The translations under genes and the position numbers were made by a program. The notes below the pieces were generated by a model. That model worked only from the letters and a program-made list of their open reading frames with translations, made no database searches and was not told the origin of the DNA. DNA of 12,082 nt from Pedobacter schmidteae (GTDB lineage: Bacteria; Bacteroidota; Bacteroidia; Sphingobacteriales; Sphingobacteriaceae). Shown here piece after piece: positions 1 through 7,731 of this stretch (position 1 is the first letter of the stretch; every line of letters begins with the position of its first letter). The stretch covers positions 1-12,082 of the forward strand of contig CAMDQV010000038.1 of the NCBI GenBank assembly GCA_945906015.1, written 5' to 3'.

Positions 1-1
1 A

Positions 2-1534
2 GGCTTGAGTGATGATTTGGCTGGTATTGCTATGAGTCATCAGGATCAATATGTGCGAGAATGGACTGTTCGTTTAATTGGAGACAAAAGAAAAGTCTCT
101 TCAGCATTAGCTGCTAAGCTAGCAACGCTGTCAGCTAATGAAACTAATGTGATAGTTAGGAGCCAATTGGCAGCTACTTCAAAAAGATTAGCTGGATCCT
201 TTGCTATTCCAATACTAAAAAATCTGATAATCAATCATGATGATTCAAATGATCCGGATATTCCACTTCTTATCTGGTGGGCCATTGAAGCCAAAGCCGA
301 AACTGATAGAGATGCTTTGATCTCCGTTTTTGCGGAAAAAAAAATATGGCAAAAAAAGCTAGTTCAAGATGTACTGTTAAAACGATTGATGCAACGTTAC
401 ATCCTATCGGCAGGAGATGCAAATTATAAAGCTGCCTCAAGATTGATTAGTCTTGCACCTTCAAAGGCAGCTACTAAAATACTGATGAGCGGTTTACGTG
501 AAGGACTTCGGGGCCGGGATGCGATTGGTTTGTCAGCTGAGTTGACCAAAGCTATTCAGCCTTATCTGGCCGAACTATTTGGCGCTCCACTGGTGATGGC
601 TATCCGGCAGGGAAATGTAGGTGCCGTAAAAAAGGCACTGACTGTTATAGCAGATGAAAACGCAAATTTTGACCATCGTTTATCCTATATCCTGATCTTT
701 GGTCAGACAAATCATCCGGAGTCTGTACCTATTTTATTAACTATTATTGAAAGTAGTAAGTCTACCGGAGCAATGAAAGAGGCCGCTCTGCTAGCCCTAC
801 AGCGTTATGATGTTGATGAAATTGGTATACGGATTGTAAAAGCATACCCTCAGTTTAGAGGAGATACCGGTGTTCGAAATGCTGCATTGGATCTTTTTGC
901 CAGCAGAACAAGCTGGGCAAAAGAGTTGTTCACTGCAATTTCAGAAACAAAGCGAATCAGTAAGGATGATGTACCTGATCAGGTTGCACGCAGGTTTAAA
1001 CAACTGAACAACCCTAAAATCAGTACAACGGCAGACAACTATTGGCCAAATGTTAAACTGTCAACATCTTCTGAAAAGAACGATGCCATTGCTAAATACT
1101 CAAAGTTGATTAAATCTGGCTCTGGGGATATAAAAAAAGGAAGAATACTTTACTTAGCCAATTGCGGCTACTGCCATCGTTTGTTTAATGAAGGTGGTAA
1201 TATTGGTCCAGAGCTCACAGGCTATGAACGCAGCAATCTGAACTACTTTTTGCTAAACGTGGTTAATCCAAATGCGGATATTAGAGAAGGTTATGGACTT
1301 CATCGTATCATAACAAAGGATGGGCGTACCCTAGAAGGTAAGCTTATAGCAAGCAATGGAGATACCCATACCATTCAAACGCAGGCAGGTAAAGAGATCA
1401 TACTTTCTGTAAACCAGATTAATGAAATGAAAGCATTACCGGTATCCATTATGCCTGAACGGATATTGGATCGTTTGAATGAACAGGAAGTCAAGGATTT
1501 ATTTGCTTATATAATGAAGATTAAGGCTATTTAA
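2..1534 (+). CDS. HEAT-repeat / PVC-type haem-binding (cytochrome c) protein, 5' partial
   Basis: The reading frame is open from the first complete codon, so the start lies before the window; the TTG at 5 is only an internal Leu codon. About 510 residues are visible. Roughly the first 330 are short amphipathic helical pairs typical of HEAT/ARM-like repeats. The last 130 or so form a Pirellula/Verrucomicrobium-type haem-binding domain: CGYCH (nt 1163-1177) is a CxxCH haem c site, followed by GPELTG, a VNPNADIREGY segment, KDGRTLEGK, and an MP pair (nt 1451-1456) whose Met is the likely distal haem ligand. In this family the missing N-terminus usually carries a secretion signal and a beta-propeller dehydrogenase domain, so an exported redox enzyme is likely; that part is inference. 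It shares its architecture with the protein at 4571-7708 and is a diverged relative of it. The 124-bp repeat array follows about 20 nt after the stop. Confidence 0.88.
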   Translation, partial: GLSDDLAGIAMSHQDQYVREWTVRLIGDKRKVSSALAAKLATLSANETNVIVRSQLAATSKRLAGSFAIPILKNLIINHDDSNDPDIPLLIWWAIEAKAETDRDALISVFAEKKIWQKKLVQDVLLKRLMQRYILSAGDANYKAASRLISLAPSKAATKILMSGLREGLRGRDAIGLSAELTKAIQPYLAELFGAPLVMAIRQGNVGAVKKALTVIADENANFDHRLSYILIFGQTNHPESVPILLTIIESSKSTGAMKEAALLALQRYDVDEIGIRIVKAYPQFRGDTGVRNAALDLFASRTSWAKELFTAISETKRISKDDVPDQVARRFKQLNNPKISTTADNYWPNVKLSTSSEKNDAIAKYSKLIKSGSGDIKKGRILYLANCGYCHRLFNEGGNIGPELTGYERSNLNYFLLNVVNPNADIREGYGLHRIITKDGRTLEGKLIASNGDTHTIQTQAGKEIILSVNQINEMKALPVSIMPERILDRLNEQEVKDLFAYIMKIKAI

Positions 1535-1853
1535 TTAGGATTATACTTCAACCATAATGTGATTGATGTATGCCAGGATTAGCTGCGCTGATCTTGAGTA
1601 GGGGGCGTTACAAACATAAGCCTTACGCTTCTCGTGCCTCGAAGCTATACTTTGTTGTTTTTAATCGTACCTCAAGCGTAATGTGATTGATGTGTGCCAG
1701 GATTAGCTGCGCTGATCCTGAGTAGGGGGTTCTACAAACATAAGCCTTGCGCTTCTCTCGTATCAAGAAGTTTTAATCGTAACTCAAGGGTAATGTGATT
1801 GATGTATGGCAGGATTAGCTGCGCTGATCCTGAGTAGGGGGCGTTACAAATAT

Positions 1854-1898
1854 AAGCCTTGCGCTTCTCGTACCTCGAAGCGTGGCTTTGTTGTTTTT
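1854..1898 (+). terminator. Terminator-like hairpin in repeat copy 3
   Basis: AAGCC (1854-1858) and GCGCTTC (1861-1867) pair with GAAGCGT (1877-1883) and GGCTT (1884-1888), leaving a small TT bulge and one G-T wobble. TGTTGTTTTT follows. On the plus strand this has the form of an intrinsic terminator and could stop transcription from the upstream haem-protein gene. Copies 1 and 2 have degenerate versions of this hairpin. Confidence 0.5.
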
Positions 1899-1977
1899 AA
1901 TTGTACCGCAAGCGTAATGTGATTGATGTATGGCAGGATTAGCTGCGCTGATCCTGAGTAGGGGGCGTTACAAACAT

Positions 1978-2022
1978 AAGCCTTACGCTTCTCGTGCCTC
2001 GAAGCGTGGCTTTGTTGTTTTT
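1978..2022 (+). terminator. Terminator-like hairpin in repeat copy 4
   Basis: AAGCC (1978-1982) plus ACGCTTC (1985-1991) pair perfectly with GAAGCGT (2001-2007) plus GGCTT (2008-2012), apart from a two-base TT bulge. The run TGTTGTTTTT follows. This is the best-formed terminator-like structure in the array, read on the plus strand and convergent to the tRNA-Pro unit. Confidence 0.55.
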
Positions 2023-2076
2023 ACTCCGCCTTTTATCCGCCTAGGGCGGATAAGGCTGCGTTAAAACAACAAAGCC
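2008..2076. repeat. Large inverted repeat joining the repeat array to the tRNA terminator
   Basis: GGCTTTGTTGTTTT (2008-2021) is the exact reverse complement of AAAACAACAAAGCC (2063-2076), giving 14-bp arms. Inside lies a second perfect inverted repeat, TTATCCGCC (2033-2041) and GGCGGATAA (2045-2053), with loop TAG. The left arm is the tail of repeat copy 4. The right arm overlaps the T-rich tail and stem of the minus-strand tRNA terminator. The long stem and either neighbouring terminator hairpin cannot form together. Confidence 0.8.
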
Positions 2077-2104
2077 CTTTCTGCTCACAGCAGAAAAGGC
2101 TTTT
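2061..2104 (-). terminator. Intrinsic terminator of tRNA-Pro
   Basis: AAAGCC (2071-2076) pairs with GGCTTT (2098-2103). After one C/A mismatch, TTTCTGCT (2078-2085) pairs with AGCAGAAA (2089-2096) around a CAC loop. Read on the minus strand, the hairpin starts about 7 nt after the tRNA 3' end and is followed by GTTGTTTT. On the plus strand it is followed by TTTTCG, so it may work in both directions. Confidence 0.8.
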
Positions 2105-2110
2105 CGTTTG

Positions 2111-2184
2111 TCGGGGTGGCAGGATTCGAACCTACGACCTCCTGGTCCCAAACCAGGCGCGATACCGGGCTACGCTACACCCCG
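2111..2184 (-). tRNA. tRNA-Pro(TGG)
   Basis: The reverse complement folds as a 74-nt tRNA. The acceptor stem CGGGGTG (from 2184) pairs with CACCCCG (ending 2112), and the discriminator A is at 2111. The anticodon arm is CCTGG-TTTGGGA-CCAGG, placing TGG as the anticodon, which reads proline codons. The T arm is intact, with the GTTCGAATC signature. CCA is not encoded, so it must be added after transcription. The gene stands alone, with its own promoter and terminator. Confidence 0.97.
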
Positions 2185-2229
2185 AAAATTAACAATGATT
2201 GTAAATACGTTTCAGTCGCTAAGGGTTTG

Positions 2230-2260
2230 CAAATATAGACTTTTCATGATTTTTGACAAA
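2230..2260 (-). promoter_or_regulatory. Bacteroidota-type promoter of tRNA-Pro
   Basis: Read on the minus strand, TTTG (2260-2257), a 19-nt spacer, and TATATTTG (2237-2230) give an exact match to the TTTG / TAnnTTTG (-33/-7) consensus of the Bacteroidota primary sigma factor. Transcription would start near 2223, leaving a leader of about 40 nt before the tRNA 5' end at 2184. Confidence 0.78.
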
Positions 2261-2368
2261 TATATTTCAAAATATATTTTAATGGTTACGATAAAAATCG
2301 TATAAAGTGTTTAACAATAAGATAAAGTATAATTATTGACTAATTAAACCATGTTTTTACCTATCAAT

Positions 2369-2400
2369 AAAAAAAAGCTTTTCCTAATTATCAGAAAAGC
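2369..2400 (-). terminator. Orphan terminator-like hairpin, minus strand
   Basis: GCTTTTC (2377-2383) and GAAAAGC (2394-2400) form a 7-bp stem with a 10-nt loop. On the minus strand the stem is followed by eight T residues (plus-strand A run 2369-2376), the form of an intrinsic terminator. No minus-strand gene is visible upstream of it; the neighbour at 2565 runs the other way. It may end an unannotated short RNA or stop antisense transcription from the azurin side. The AT-rich gap 2261-2564 otherwise holds only the azurin promoter candidate. Confidence 0.45.
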
Positions 2401-2526
2401 GATAAAAGGTATATTTTTAATTAAATTACTATAAAAATATTTATCAGCATACCTTAGTATATTGCAAACAGGTTAAACAAAAAAATAAATTGACATTCAG
2501 CAGATCATGGATGTCTTTTTAGCAGT

Positions 2527-2534
2527 TATTTTTG
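2527..2534 (+). promoter_or_regulatory. Candidate -7 element of the azurin gene
   Basis: TATTTTTG matches TAnnTTTG exactly and lies 30 nt before the azurin ATG, which would give a leader of about 24 nt. No TTTG is found at the expected 19-nt spacing upstream, so the assignment rests on the -7 box and its position only. Confidence 0.4.
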
Positions 2535-2564
2535 CACCACAAATAAATTATAAAGTATTAAAAT

Positions 2565-3068
2565 ATGAGAAAATTAAGTCTGTTTGCCATTGCGGCATTA
2601 TTAGCATTCACAGCATGTAACAGTGGTACAGAAAAATCTGAAACAACAAGTCAAGATACATTGTCTGAAGCTGTTGTACCTGCACCAGTTGAAAAAGAAA
2701 TTTCAATTACCATTAATGCAGGTGATGATATGATGTATGATCTTTCAGAAATTAAAGTCAAAGAAGGTCAAACTGTAAAATTAACGTTGAATCATACTGG
2801 TAAACTTCCAGTAGAAGCCATGGGTCATAACTGGACATTACTTGCTCAAGGAACTATTGTTTCTGATTTTGCAGCAAAAGCTATGACGGCAAAAGATAGT
2901 GATTATATCCCTGCTGGCGCAACTGAGGTTATTGTACATACCAAATTGATTGGCGGTGGTCAATCAGATACAATTACATTCTCTGCACCTGCAAAAGGTA
3001 TATATGAGTTTATATGTACTTTCCCAGGACATGTAGGAATGATGAAAGGCACATTTTACGTGGAATAA
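2565..3068 (+). CDS. Azurin-family blue (type 1) copper lipoprotein
   Basis: A 167-residue small electron carrier. Residues 1-18 are a lipoprotein signal (hydrophobic run, then FTAC with Cys18 as lipidation site), followed by a Ser/Thr/Glu-rich linker to about residue 43. The cupredoxin domain follows. MGHNW gives copper ligand His88; FICTFPGH gives Cys151 and His156; GMMKG gives Met160, with the C-x4-H-x3-M spacing of azurins. The product should be membrane-anchored and face the periplasm or cell surface, passing single electrons between redox partners. The conserved cysteine pair of proteobacterial azurins is absent: the only other Cys is the lipidated one. The gene has its own candidate promoter and a strong terminator, so it is probably monocistronic. 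The haem c proteins on both sides make a shared electron-transfer role plausible but unproven. The ATG is the only start that keeps the signal peptide. Confidence 0.95.
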   Translation: MRKLSLFAIAALLAFTACNSGTEKSETTSQDTLSEAVVPAPVEKEISITINAGDDMMYDLSEIKVKEGQTVKLTLNHTGKLPVEAMGHNWTLLAQGTIVSDFAAKAMTAKDSDYIPAGATEVIVHTKLIGGGQSDTITFSAPAKGIYEFICTFPGHVGMMKGTFYVE

Positions 3069-3091
3069 TATCGTTCATTCAATCAAATCTT

Positions 3092-3126
3092 AAAAGCCCG
3101 GAATACTATATTCCGGGCTTTTTTTT
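3092..3126 (+). terminator. Intrinsic terminator after azurin
   Basis: AAGCCCGGAATA (3094-3105), loop CTA, and TATTCCGGGCTT (3109-3120) form a perfect 12-bp stem, followed by a run of T to 3126. It lies about 25 nt after the azurin stop. The A run before the stem may let it work on the other strand as well. Confidence 0.93.
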
Positions 3127-3776
3127 GTTAAAATTAATCTGAAAAATAGTCCAAATTTTGATTGTGATAGTTTTTAAATAGGCTATGACACTATTTTTTT
3201 AAGCTATAGTTTAGCTAGAAATAATAGATTATTGCTGTAATACTAGAAATAAAAAAATGTTTAAATATGGGCAGTATTGCTGACGATATAAAAAGTAACA
3301 ATTCATGTTATTCATACTGTCATATTAGTGTTTTATATTTTTAAGCCTTTAAATGGCATTAAATAGGGATACTACAAATTCAAATAAATAACGCTTTTGC
3401 TTTTATTCAAATCAAGATTTCTATAATATTCAAATTGAATTTAAAACAAATACGCTTGATAGTCAGCTGTCCATATTTTATGTTTATATATTTCTAAAAT
3501 TTCCACTAGATTTCTTAAATTCGTTTATTATGCAAAAATTGATCATAGATCTTAATAGTAAAAATAAACTAACAAGCATTAATTTGTTCTTAAAGCTCTA
3601 AATGCGTCTTTTCCGAATAATAAATTTTCTTATACACCAAATTTGAAGCTAAAATAAATTAGGGTAATTAAGACATTATCCAAATCGTAAACTGATTGCA
3701 TACTAAACGAGATATACAACAGAACTTAATCAAGAATTGCAAACCTGAGCCATTAAATCACCAAAATATTAAAATT
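3127..3776. other. AT-rich intergenic region, 650 nt
   Basis: No credible open frame on either strand, no RNA gene and no exact TAnnTTTG box was found. It separates the azurin terminator from the DUF1080 gene and should contain the promoter of the operon that starts at 3777, but I cannot place it. A frame open from a TTG at 3696 joins the DUF1080 gene; it is probably leader, because it would put 27 polar residues before the signal peptide. Confidence 0.6.
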
Positions 3777-4469
3777 ATGAGAGCATATAGCAATAACATA
3801 CTTCAGATAAATAGTTTATCGAAATTATTTTTAAGCTTTTCGTTTCTATTTTTTATCCTTGTTTTCAGTTCATCAAATGTATGTGGTCAGTTGCCCGCTA
3901 AAACAATTTCCCTTTTTGATGGAAAAACCCTCAAGGGTTGGAAAACCGTTAATCCGGCTGATGAAAAACTATGGTTTGTTGCCGATAGCGCTATCAAAAG
4001 CGGAGATGGTGTGAATAAAATTCTATCTAACACCTATTTACATACCACCCAAGAATATAGTGATTTTGAATTTCGTTGCCTTTTCCGCTTATCTGGCGAT
4101 CCTAAAACAGGTTTGATAAACAGCGGCATTCAATATCGTTCAATTGTTAAAGGAGGAAAAATGGTAGGATATCAGGCTGATATTGGAACTAATTATTGGG
4201 GGGATATTTATGATGAACATCGCCGCGGCAAACTAGTCGGTGGAGATCTTAGTACACTATCACATCTCCTTAAAGAAGATGGATGGAACAGCTATATTAT
4301 TCGTTGCAAAGGCAATCTTCATGAACTTTACATTAATGGGATAAAAACCTGTGAATATCTTGAAAAAGATCCCAAAATACCTAGCAAGGGTGTTATTTCG
4401 GTTCAAATTCATAGTGGAGGTGTTGCACAAATTGAGTTCAGGGATCTCACCATATCCGAAATTCCCTGA
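3777..4469 (+). CDS. DUF1080 / 3-keto-disaccharide hydrolase family protein, secreted
   Basis: 230 residues from ATG 3777, chosen because it puts the signal peptide at the N-terminus: a hydrophobic run at about 17-30 and likely signal peptidase I cleavage after VCG (position 37), before QLP. The rest is one concanavalin-like jelly-roll domain of PF06439. Family landmarks are SLFDGKTLKGW (45-55), YSDFEFR (94-100), NSGIQYR (115-121), GYQADIG (131-137), GWNSYIIRCKGN (169-180), LYINGI (184-189) and the terminal VQIHSGG...IEFRDLTI strands. Family members have been linked to cleavage of 3-keto-glycosides, which fits its position before a dehydrogenase that could make a keto-sugar. The substrate here is unknown, and many PF06439 members lack a proven activity. 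It is followed after 101 nt by the PVC-type dehydrogenase and is probably the first gene of the operon. Confidence 0.87.
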   Translation: MRAYSNNILQINSLSKLFLSFSFLFFILVFSSSNVCGQLPAKTISLFDGKTLKGWKTVNPADEKLWFVADSAIKSGDGVNKILSNTYLHTTQEYSDFEFRCLFRLSGDPKTGLINSGIQYRSIVKGGKMVGYQADIGTNYWGDIYDEHRRGKLVGGDLSTLSHLLKEDGWNSYIIRCKGNLHELYINGIKTCEYLEKDPKIPSKGVISVQIHSGGVAQIEFRDLTISEIP

Positions 4470-4570
4470 TTAAAAAAGATCTAATCATCTAAAACTCATT
4501 ATCAGCCCTTTATCAAATAGGCCGAACCTAAAAATCTATGCTTTGTTTACTATTATATTCTAAAAAAATA

Positions 4571-7500
4571 ATGAAAGTTATCAATTTAATCATTGCAGTT
4601 TTGCTCGTAACAAATCTGCACTTTGCTCCAACAGTATTTGCTCAAGCAAAAAAAACACAATCTGTACGCACTCAGATTAATACACCAGAGCAGCAGCTTG
4701 CAGGATTTAAAGTACCTAAAGGTTTTATTATTGAACTTGTTGCCAGCGAAAGAGAGGGCGTTATCAACCCAATCGATCTCACATTCGATGATGCTGGAAG
4801 GCTTTGGACCCAAACCGCTAGAATGTACCCTCTTGATCCGATAGTTGACATTCAATGGAATGATTTGCTAAAACTGATGAATGATCAAGAAGCGCAGAAA
4901 AATCATCCTAACTTTAAAAGGATACTGGATTTATACCAAGGCAAAACCAAGGGTACCGACAAAATACTGGTGCTCTCTGATCTTTATGGCAAGAATCCTG
5001 TAAAAAGCACTATCTGGGCAGACAGTCTTACTATTCCGTCAAGTATTTTACCCTTTAAAAATGGAGCTTATGTGGCGCAAGGTTCTGAACTTTTTTTTCT
5101 GAATGATACCGATCAGGATGGGAAAGCCGATCAGCGGAATCCCTTAATCACGGATTTTGGTTTTACAGATACCCATACAATGGCCCATGTTCTTATCCGA
5201 GCACCCGGCGATTGGATTCATTTTAGCCAGGGAGCCCTAAACAAAAGTGGTGTTTCTTCTTTAACAAGCGATGCCAAATTAAAGATTGATTATAGCAAAA
5301 TTGCCCGCTTTTCAATGGATGCTAAAAAACTGGAACTGGTAAGTTCTGGTCTCAATAATATTTGGGGCTTTCAGCTCCGTGCAACCGGACAGTGGTATGG
5401 TTCTGAGGCTAACGATTTAGGTTATTCGGTTGTTCCAATGGAATCCGGCTCGGGCTTTCCGGGTATTGGAAATGAGCGTTTACGTCCTTATCAGCCATTC
5501 ATGCCATCGCTTCACGAGTTTCGTGTTGGTGGAACCGGTATATCGGGAACAGCATTTGCTGACGATACCTCTGGATCATTTCCTGATGAATTTAAAAATG
5601 TAGCATTTCTTGCAAATCCTATCACCAGTTCAATTAATGCGGTTAAGATTGTCCGCAATGCTGATGGTACCGTTACCGCTAATCATTTACCAGATTTGCT
5701 GACTTCTGATGACGACTGGTTTCGGCCGGTTAATATGGAATTTGGCCCTGATGGATCTCTCTATATCGCTGATTGGTACAATAAGATCATTTCACACAAT
5801 GAACTCCCAACCACGCACCCAGATCGTGACAAGACACATGGTCGTATCTGGCGTATTCGTCATATCAGTCAAAAGCCACGTACTATCCCTAATTTCTATG
5901 AAGTAAAAACCGAACAACTGGTCAATTACCTTAAGTCGTCTTCACTTTGGGAAAAACGTGCTGCATGGCATCAAATCTCAGATCGCCCTATATCAGAAAC
6001 CAAGGGCTTAGCAATGGGCATTGTAACGCTTGCTTCAGATGAATCACAGGATGAAATCACGCGGATACATGCATTATGGTCATTAGAAGGAATTAAACAC
6101 TATGATGCTAAACTCCTTTCTTTACTTTTAAAATCACCTTTGCACGATCTTAGGCGCGAAGCTATTCGTTCTTTGACAAGCTTTTCACTAAAACCATCGC
6201 AAATAGCCGGCGCGATAAAAGAACATATTGAAGATAATAATCCGGCAGTTCGCTCACAGGTAATTCGCACGCTTACCGAAGCTGGTGGAGCAGACCATTC
6301 TGTTATTGATATACTGGTTCGTGCATGTAAACCTGAGTTTCCTGGTAATACAATGGGAGGGGCTTATGAAAGAAAATTTGAACGCTTTCTTGCCCGCAGG
6401 GCGCTCGAACAATACGCAGTAGAATTACAAGCGTACATAGATGCGCCGATTGCTACCGATATTCCCGTCACAAATATAGTATGGGCTATCCAGGCATTAC
6501 CTGTTAAGCAAAAGGAAACAGCTTTTCTAAAATTTTGGCCAACATTTAATATAACAAAACTTGATGAATCTACCTTTATCGCTATTACAGAAATGCTCGG
6601 TAATAAAGAGATTTACGAGGCTGTGACAAAGCTTATGCAAAATCCTGTTAATGCAGCATCTTATATCACCTTTGCCGTTCAAAATCAAGCAAGGGTACAA
6701 TCAACTGAACTTTCAACTATACTTCTGGTTCCTATCAACACCTTGCTTAAGAGTGCATTGCAGCCAGATATTCAACTAGCCCTAGATGCTATAGGGCGTT
6801 TTAAAATTGAAAAATTACGTGATGCCATTATTGCTTTGATCACTGATCAAACCCCAGATAATACACTAAAACTGGCATTGAAAGCATTAGAGATCAATCC
6901 AAAAGCTAGTGAAGATGTTTTTATGCGGATTGTTCAGGATAAAAAATTAAGTTTTGAGGTACGTGCAGCCTCATTAAATAGCTTGTCAAAATCAGACCCC
7001 GCAGCAGGACAACAGGCCTTATTAAAATGGATACCTGACCTTAAAGCAACTGAAAAAACAGAGCTTGTAACCCTTTTATCAAGCTCAAGCCAAAATGCTG
7101 GTTTATTATTGAATGTGTATGAGCAAAAAGGCTTTGATTTGTCTGCATTCACTATTTCGGTAGCCGAACGCATCGCCAACGCCAATCGCAATGATAACCG
7201 TGGCCGGGTAATTGTAGAAGGGGTGAAAAAGCGTGAAGAGGAAAAAAAAGCAATTCTTGGAGAAAAAATCAAAAAGTATATAGCCATTGCTGAAAAAAAA
7301 GTAGGAAACCCCAATGATGGAAAGATGCTTTTTCAAACCTGCTTAATGTGTCATCAAGTGGGTAATAAAGGGCAGAATATTGCTCCAGCCTTAGACGGTT
7401 CTGCTTCTCGTGACTACGAAGCGCTTCTTACGGCCATCCTTAATCCGGATGCAGCTGTAGAATCTAATTATGCTTTATACCGTGTAACAAGAAATGATGG

Positions 7501-7708
7501 TAGCAGTGCAGAAGGTTATTTAGTCAATAGAGATGACCGCGGAACCACCCTTGCTTTTATGGGAGGTAATAAAGTATTTATTGAAGTAGGAGTCATCAAA
7601 AATCAGGGTTTCCAGGGAGGTCGCTCGTTTATGGTAAAAGGTTTGATCGATAATTATACCGATAAACAAGTGTCAGACTTGCTTTCATACATTCGTACAC
7701 TAAAATAA
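4571..7708 (+). CDS. PVC-type dehydrogenase with HEAT repeats and C-terminal cytochrome c domain
   Basis: 1045 residues from ATG 4571, which starts a standard signal peptide ending VFA before QAKK (about residue 24). An in-frame ATG at 4538 would add 11 residues and is less likely. Domains: a beta-propeller-like dehydrogenase at about 35-440 (PEQQLAGFKVPKGF, VASE, DDAGRLW, MYP, then GSLYIADWYNK and HGRIWRIRH); HEAT-like helical repeats at about 450-870; a charged Lys/Glu-rich linker near 880-905; and a Pirellula/Verrucomicrobium-type haem domain at about 910-1045. CLMCH (Cys924, Cys927, His928) binds haem c. The usual distal MP is replaced by a Met-Val pair at Met1021. Such proteins are predicted periplasmic sugar or alcohol dehydrogenases that hand electrons to their own haem; few have been assayed. 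Electrons could pass to azurin. The next gene follows after 23 nt. Confidence 0.92.
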   Translation: MKVINLIIAVLLVTNLHFAPTVFAQAKKTQSVRTQINTPEQQLAGFKVPKGFIIELVASEREGVINPIDLTFDDAGRLWTQTARMYPLDPIVDIQWNDLLKLMNDQEAQKNHPNFKRILDLYQGKTKGTDKILVLSDLYGKNPVKSTIWADSLTIPSSILPFKNGAYVAQGSELFFLNDTDQDGKADQRNPLITDFGFTDTHTMAHVLIRAPGDWIHFSQGALNKSGVSSLTSDAKLKIDYSKIARFSMDAKKLELVSSGLNNIWGFQLRATGQWYGSEANDLGYSVVPMESGSGFPGIGNERLRPYQPFMPSLHEFRVGGTGISGTAFADDTSGSFPDEFKNVAFLANPITSSINAVKIVRNADGTVTANHLPDLLTSDDDWFRPVNMEFGPDGSLYIADWYNKIISHNELPTTHPDRDKTHGRIWRIRHISQKPRTIPNFYEVKTEQLVNYLKSSSLWEKRAAWHQISDRPISETKGLAMGIVTLASDESQDEITRIHALWSLEGIKHYDAKLLSLLLKSPLHDLRREAIRSLTSFSLKPSQIAGAIKEHIEDNNPAVRSQVIRTLTEAGGADHSVIDILVRACKPEFPGNTMGGAYERKFERFLARRALEQYAVELQAYIDAPIATDIPVTNIVWAIQALPVKQKETAFLKFWPTFNITKLDESTFIAITEMLGNKEIYEAVTKLMQNPVNAASYITFAVQNQARVQSTELSTILLVPINTLLKSALQPDIQLALDAIGRFKIEKLRDAIIALITDQTPDNTLKLALKALEINPKASEDVFMRIVQDKKLSFEVRAASLNSLSKSDPAAGQQALLKWIPDLKATEKTELVTLLSSSSQNAGLLLNVYEQKGFDLSAFTISVAERIANANRNDNRGRVIVEGVKKREEEKKAILGEKIKKYIAIAEKKVGNPNDGKMLFQTCLMCHQVGNKGQNIAPALDGSASRDYEALLTAILNPDAAVESNYALYRVTRNDGSSAEGYLVNRDDRGTTLAFMGGNKVFIEVGVIKNQGFQGGRSFMVKGLIDNYTDKQVSDLLSYIRTLK

Positions 7709-7731
7709 AATATATTCAAAAAAATAGCACA

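Larger units (their letters stand above)
1555..2022 (+). repeat. Tandem direct repeat array, about 3.9 copies, 124-bp period
   Basis: Four consecutive copies begin with TAATGTGATTGATG at 1555, 1679, 1791 and 1915. Their lengths are 124, 112, 124 and 108 nt (the last is truncated). Copy 2 lacks about 12 nt near its end. Every copy has the hairpin AGGATTAGC-TGC-GCTGATCCT, with one T/G wobble; copy 1 has a second change (GCTGATCTT) that still allows a G-U pair. Next come GAGTAGGGGG, ACAAAYATAAGCC, and a second stem made by CGCTTC and GAAGCG. The copies are clearly richer in G+C than the flanks and contain no open frame of note. The array lies between the stop of the upstream haem protein and the convergent tRNA-Pro unit. 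It could be a multiplied terminator or a short structured (REP-like) element; its function is unknown. Confidence 0.9.

Noticed and set aside
1555..2022. Direct repeats read as a CRISPR array
   Set aside because: The repeats are 124 bp long and directly adjacent, with no unique spacers of constant length and no cas genes in the window.
2008..2184. Integration site or mobile element next to tRNA-Pro
   Set aside because: No integrase, transposase or duplicated tRNA 3' end is visible; the inverted repeats are explained by terminator structures.
2108..2305. Open frame on the plus strand reading WQDSNLRPPGPKPGAIPGY near its start
   Set aside because: This is the well-known false translation of the antisense strand of a tRNA-Pro gene; the DNA folds as a complete tRNA on the minus strand.
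3696..3776. TTG start extending the DUF1080 protein by 27 residues
   Set aside because: It would place a polar, charged stretch before the signal peptide; ATG 3777 gives a normal secretion signal.
4538..4570. Upstream ATG for the PVC-type dehydrogenase
   Set aside because: ATG 4571 starts a textbook signal peptide (MK, hydrophobic run, VFA cleavage site) after an A-rich leader. The upstream start remains possible but is less likely.
4500..4570. TATGCTTTG as an internal promoter before the dehydrogenase gene
   Set aside because: The spacing inside the box is three bases rather than two and no -33 box is seen; the 101-nt gap may simply be a loose operon junction.
6934..7336. Minus-strand open frames of 76 and 126 codons inside the PVC-type dehydrogenase gene
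   Set aside because: They lie fully within a well-supported coding region on the other strand and show no family features.
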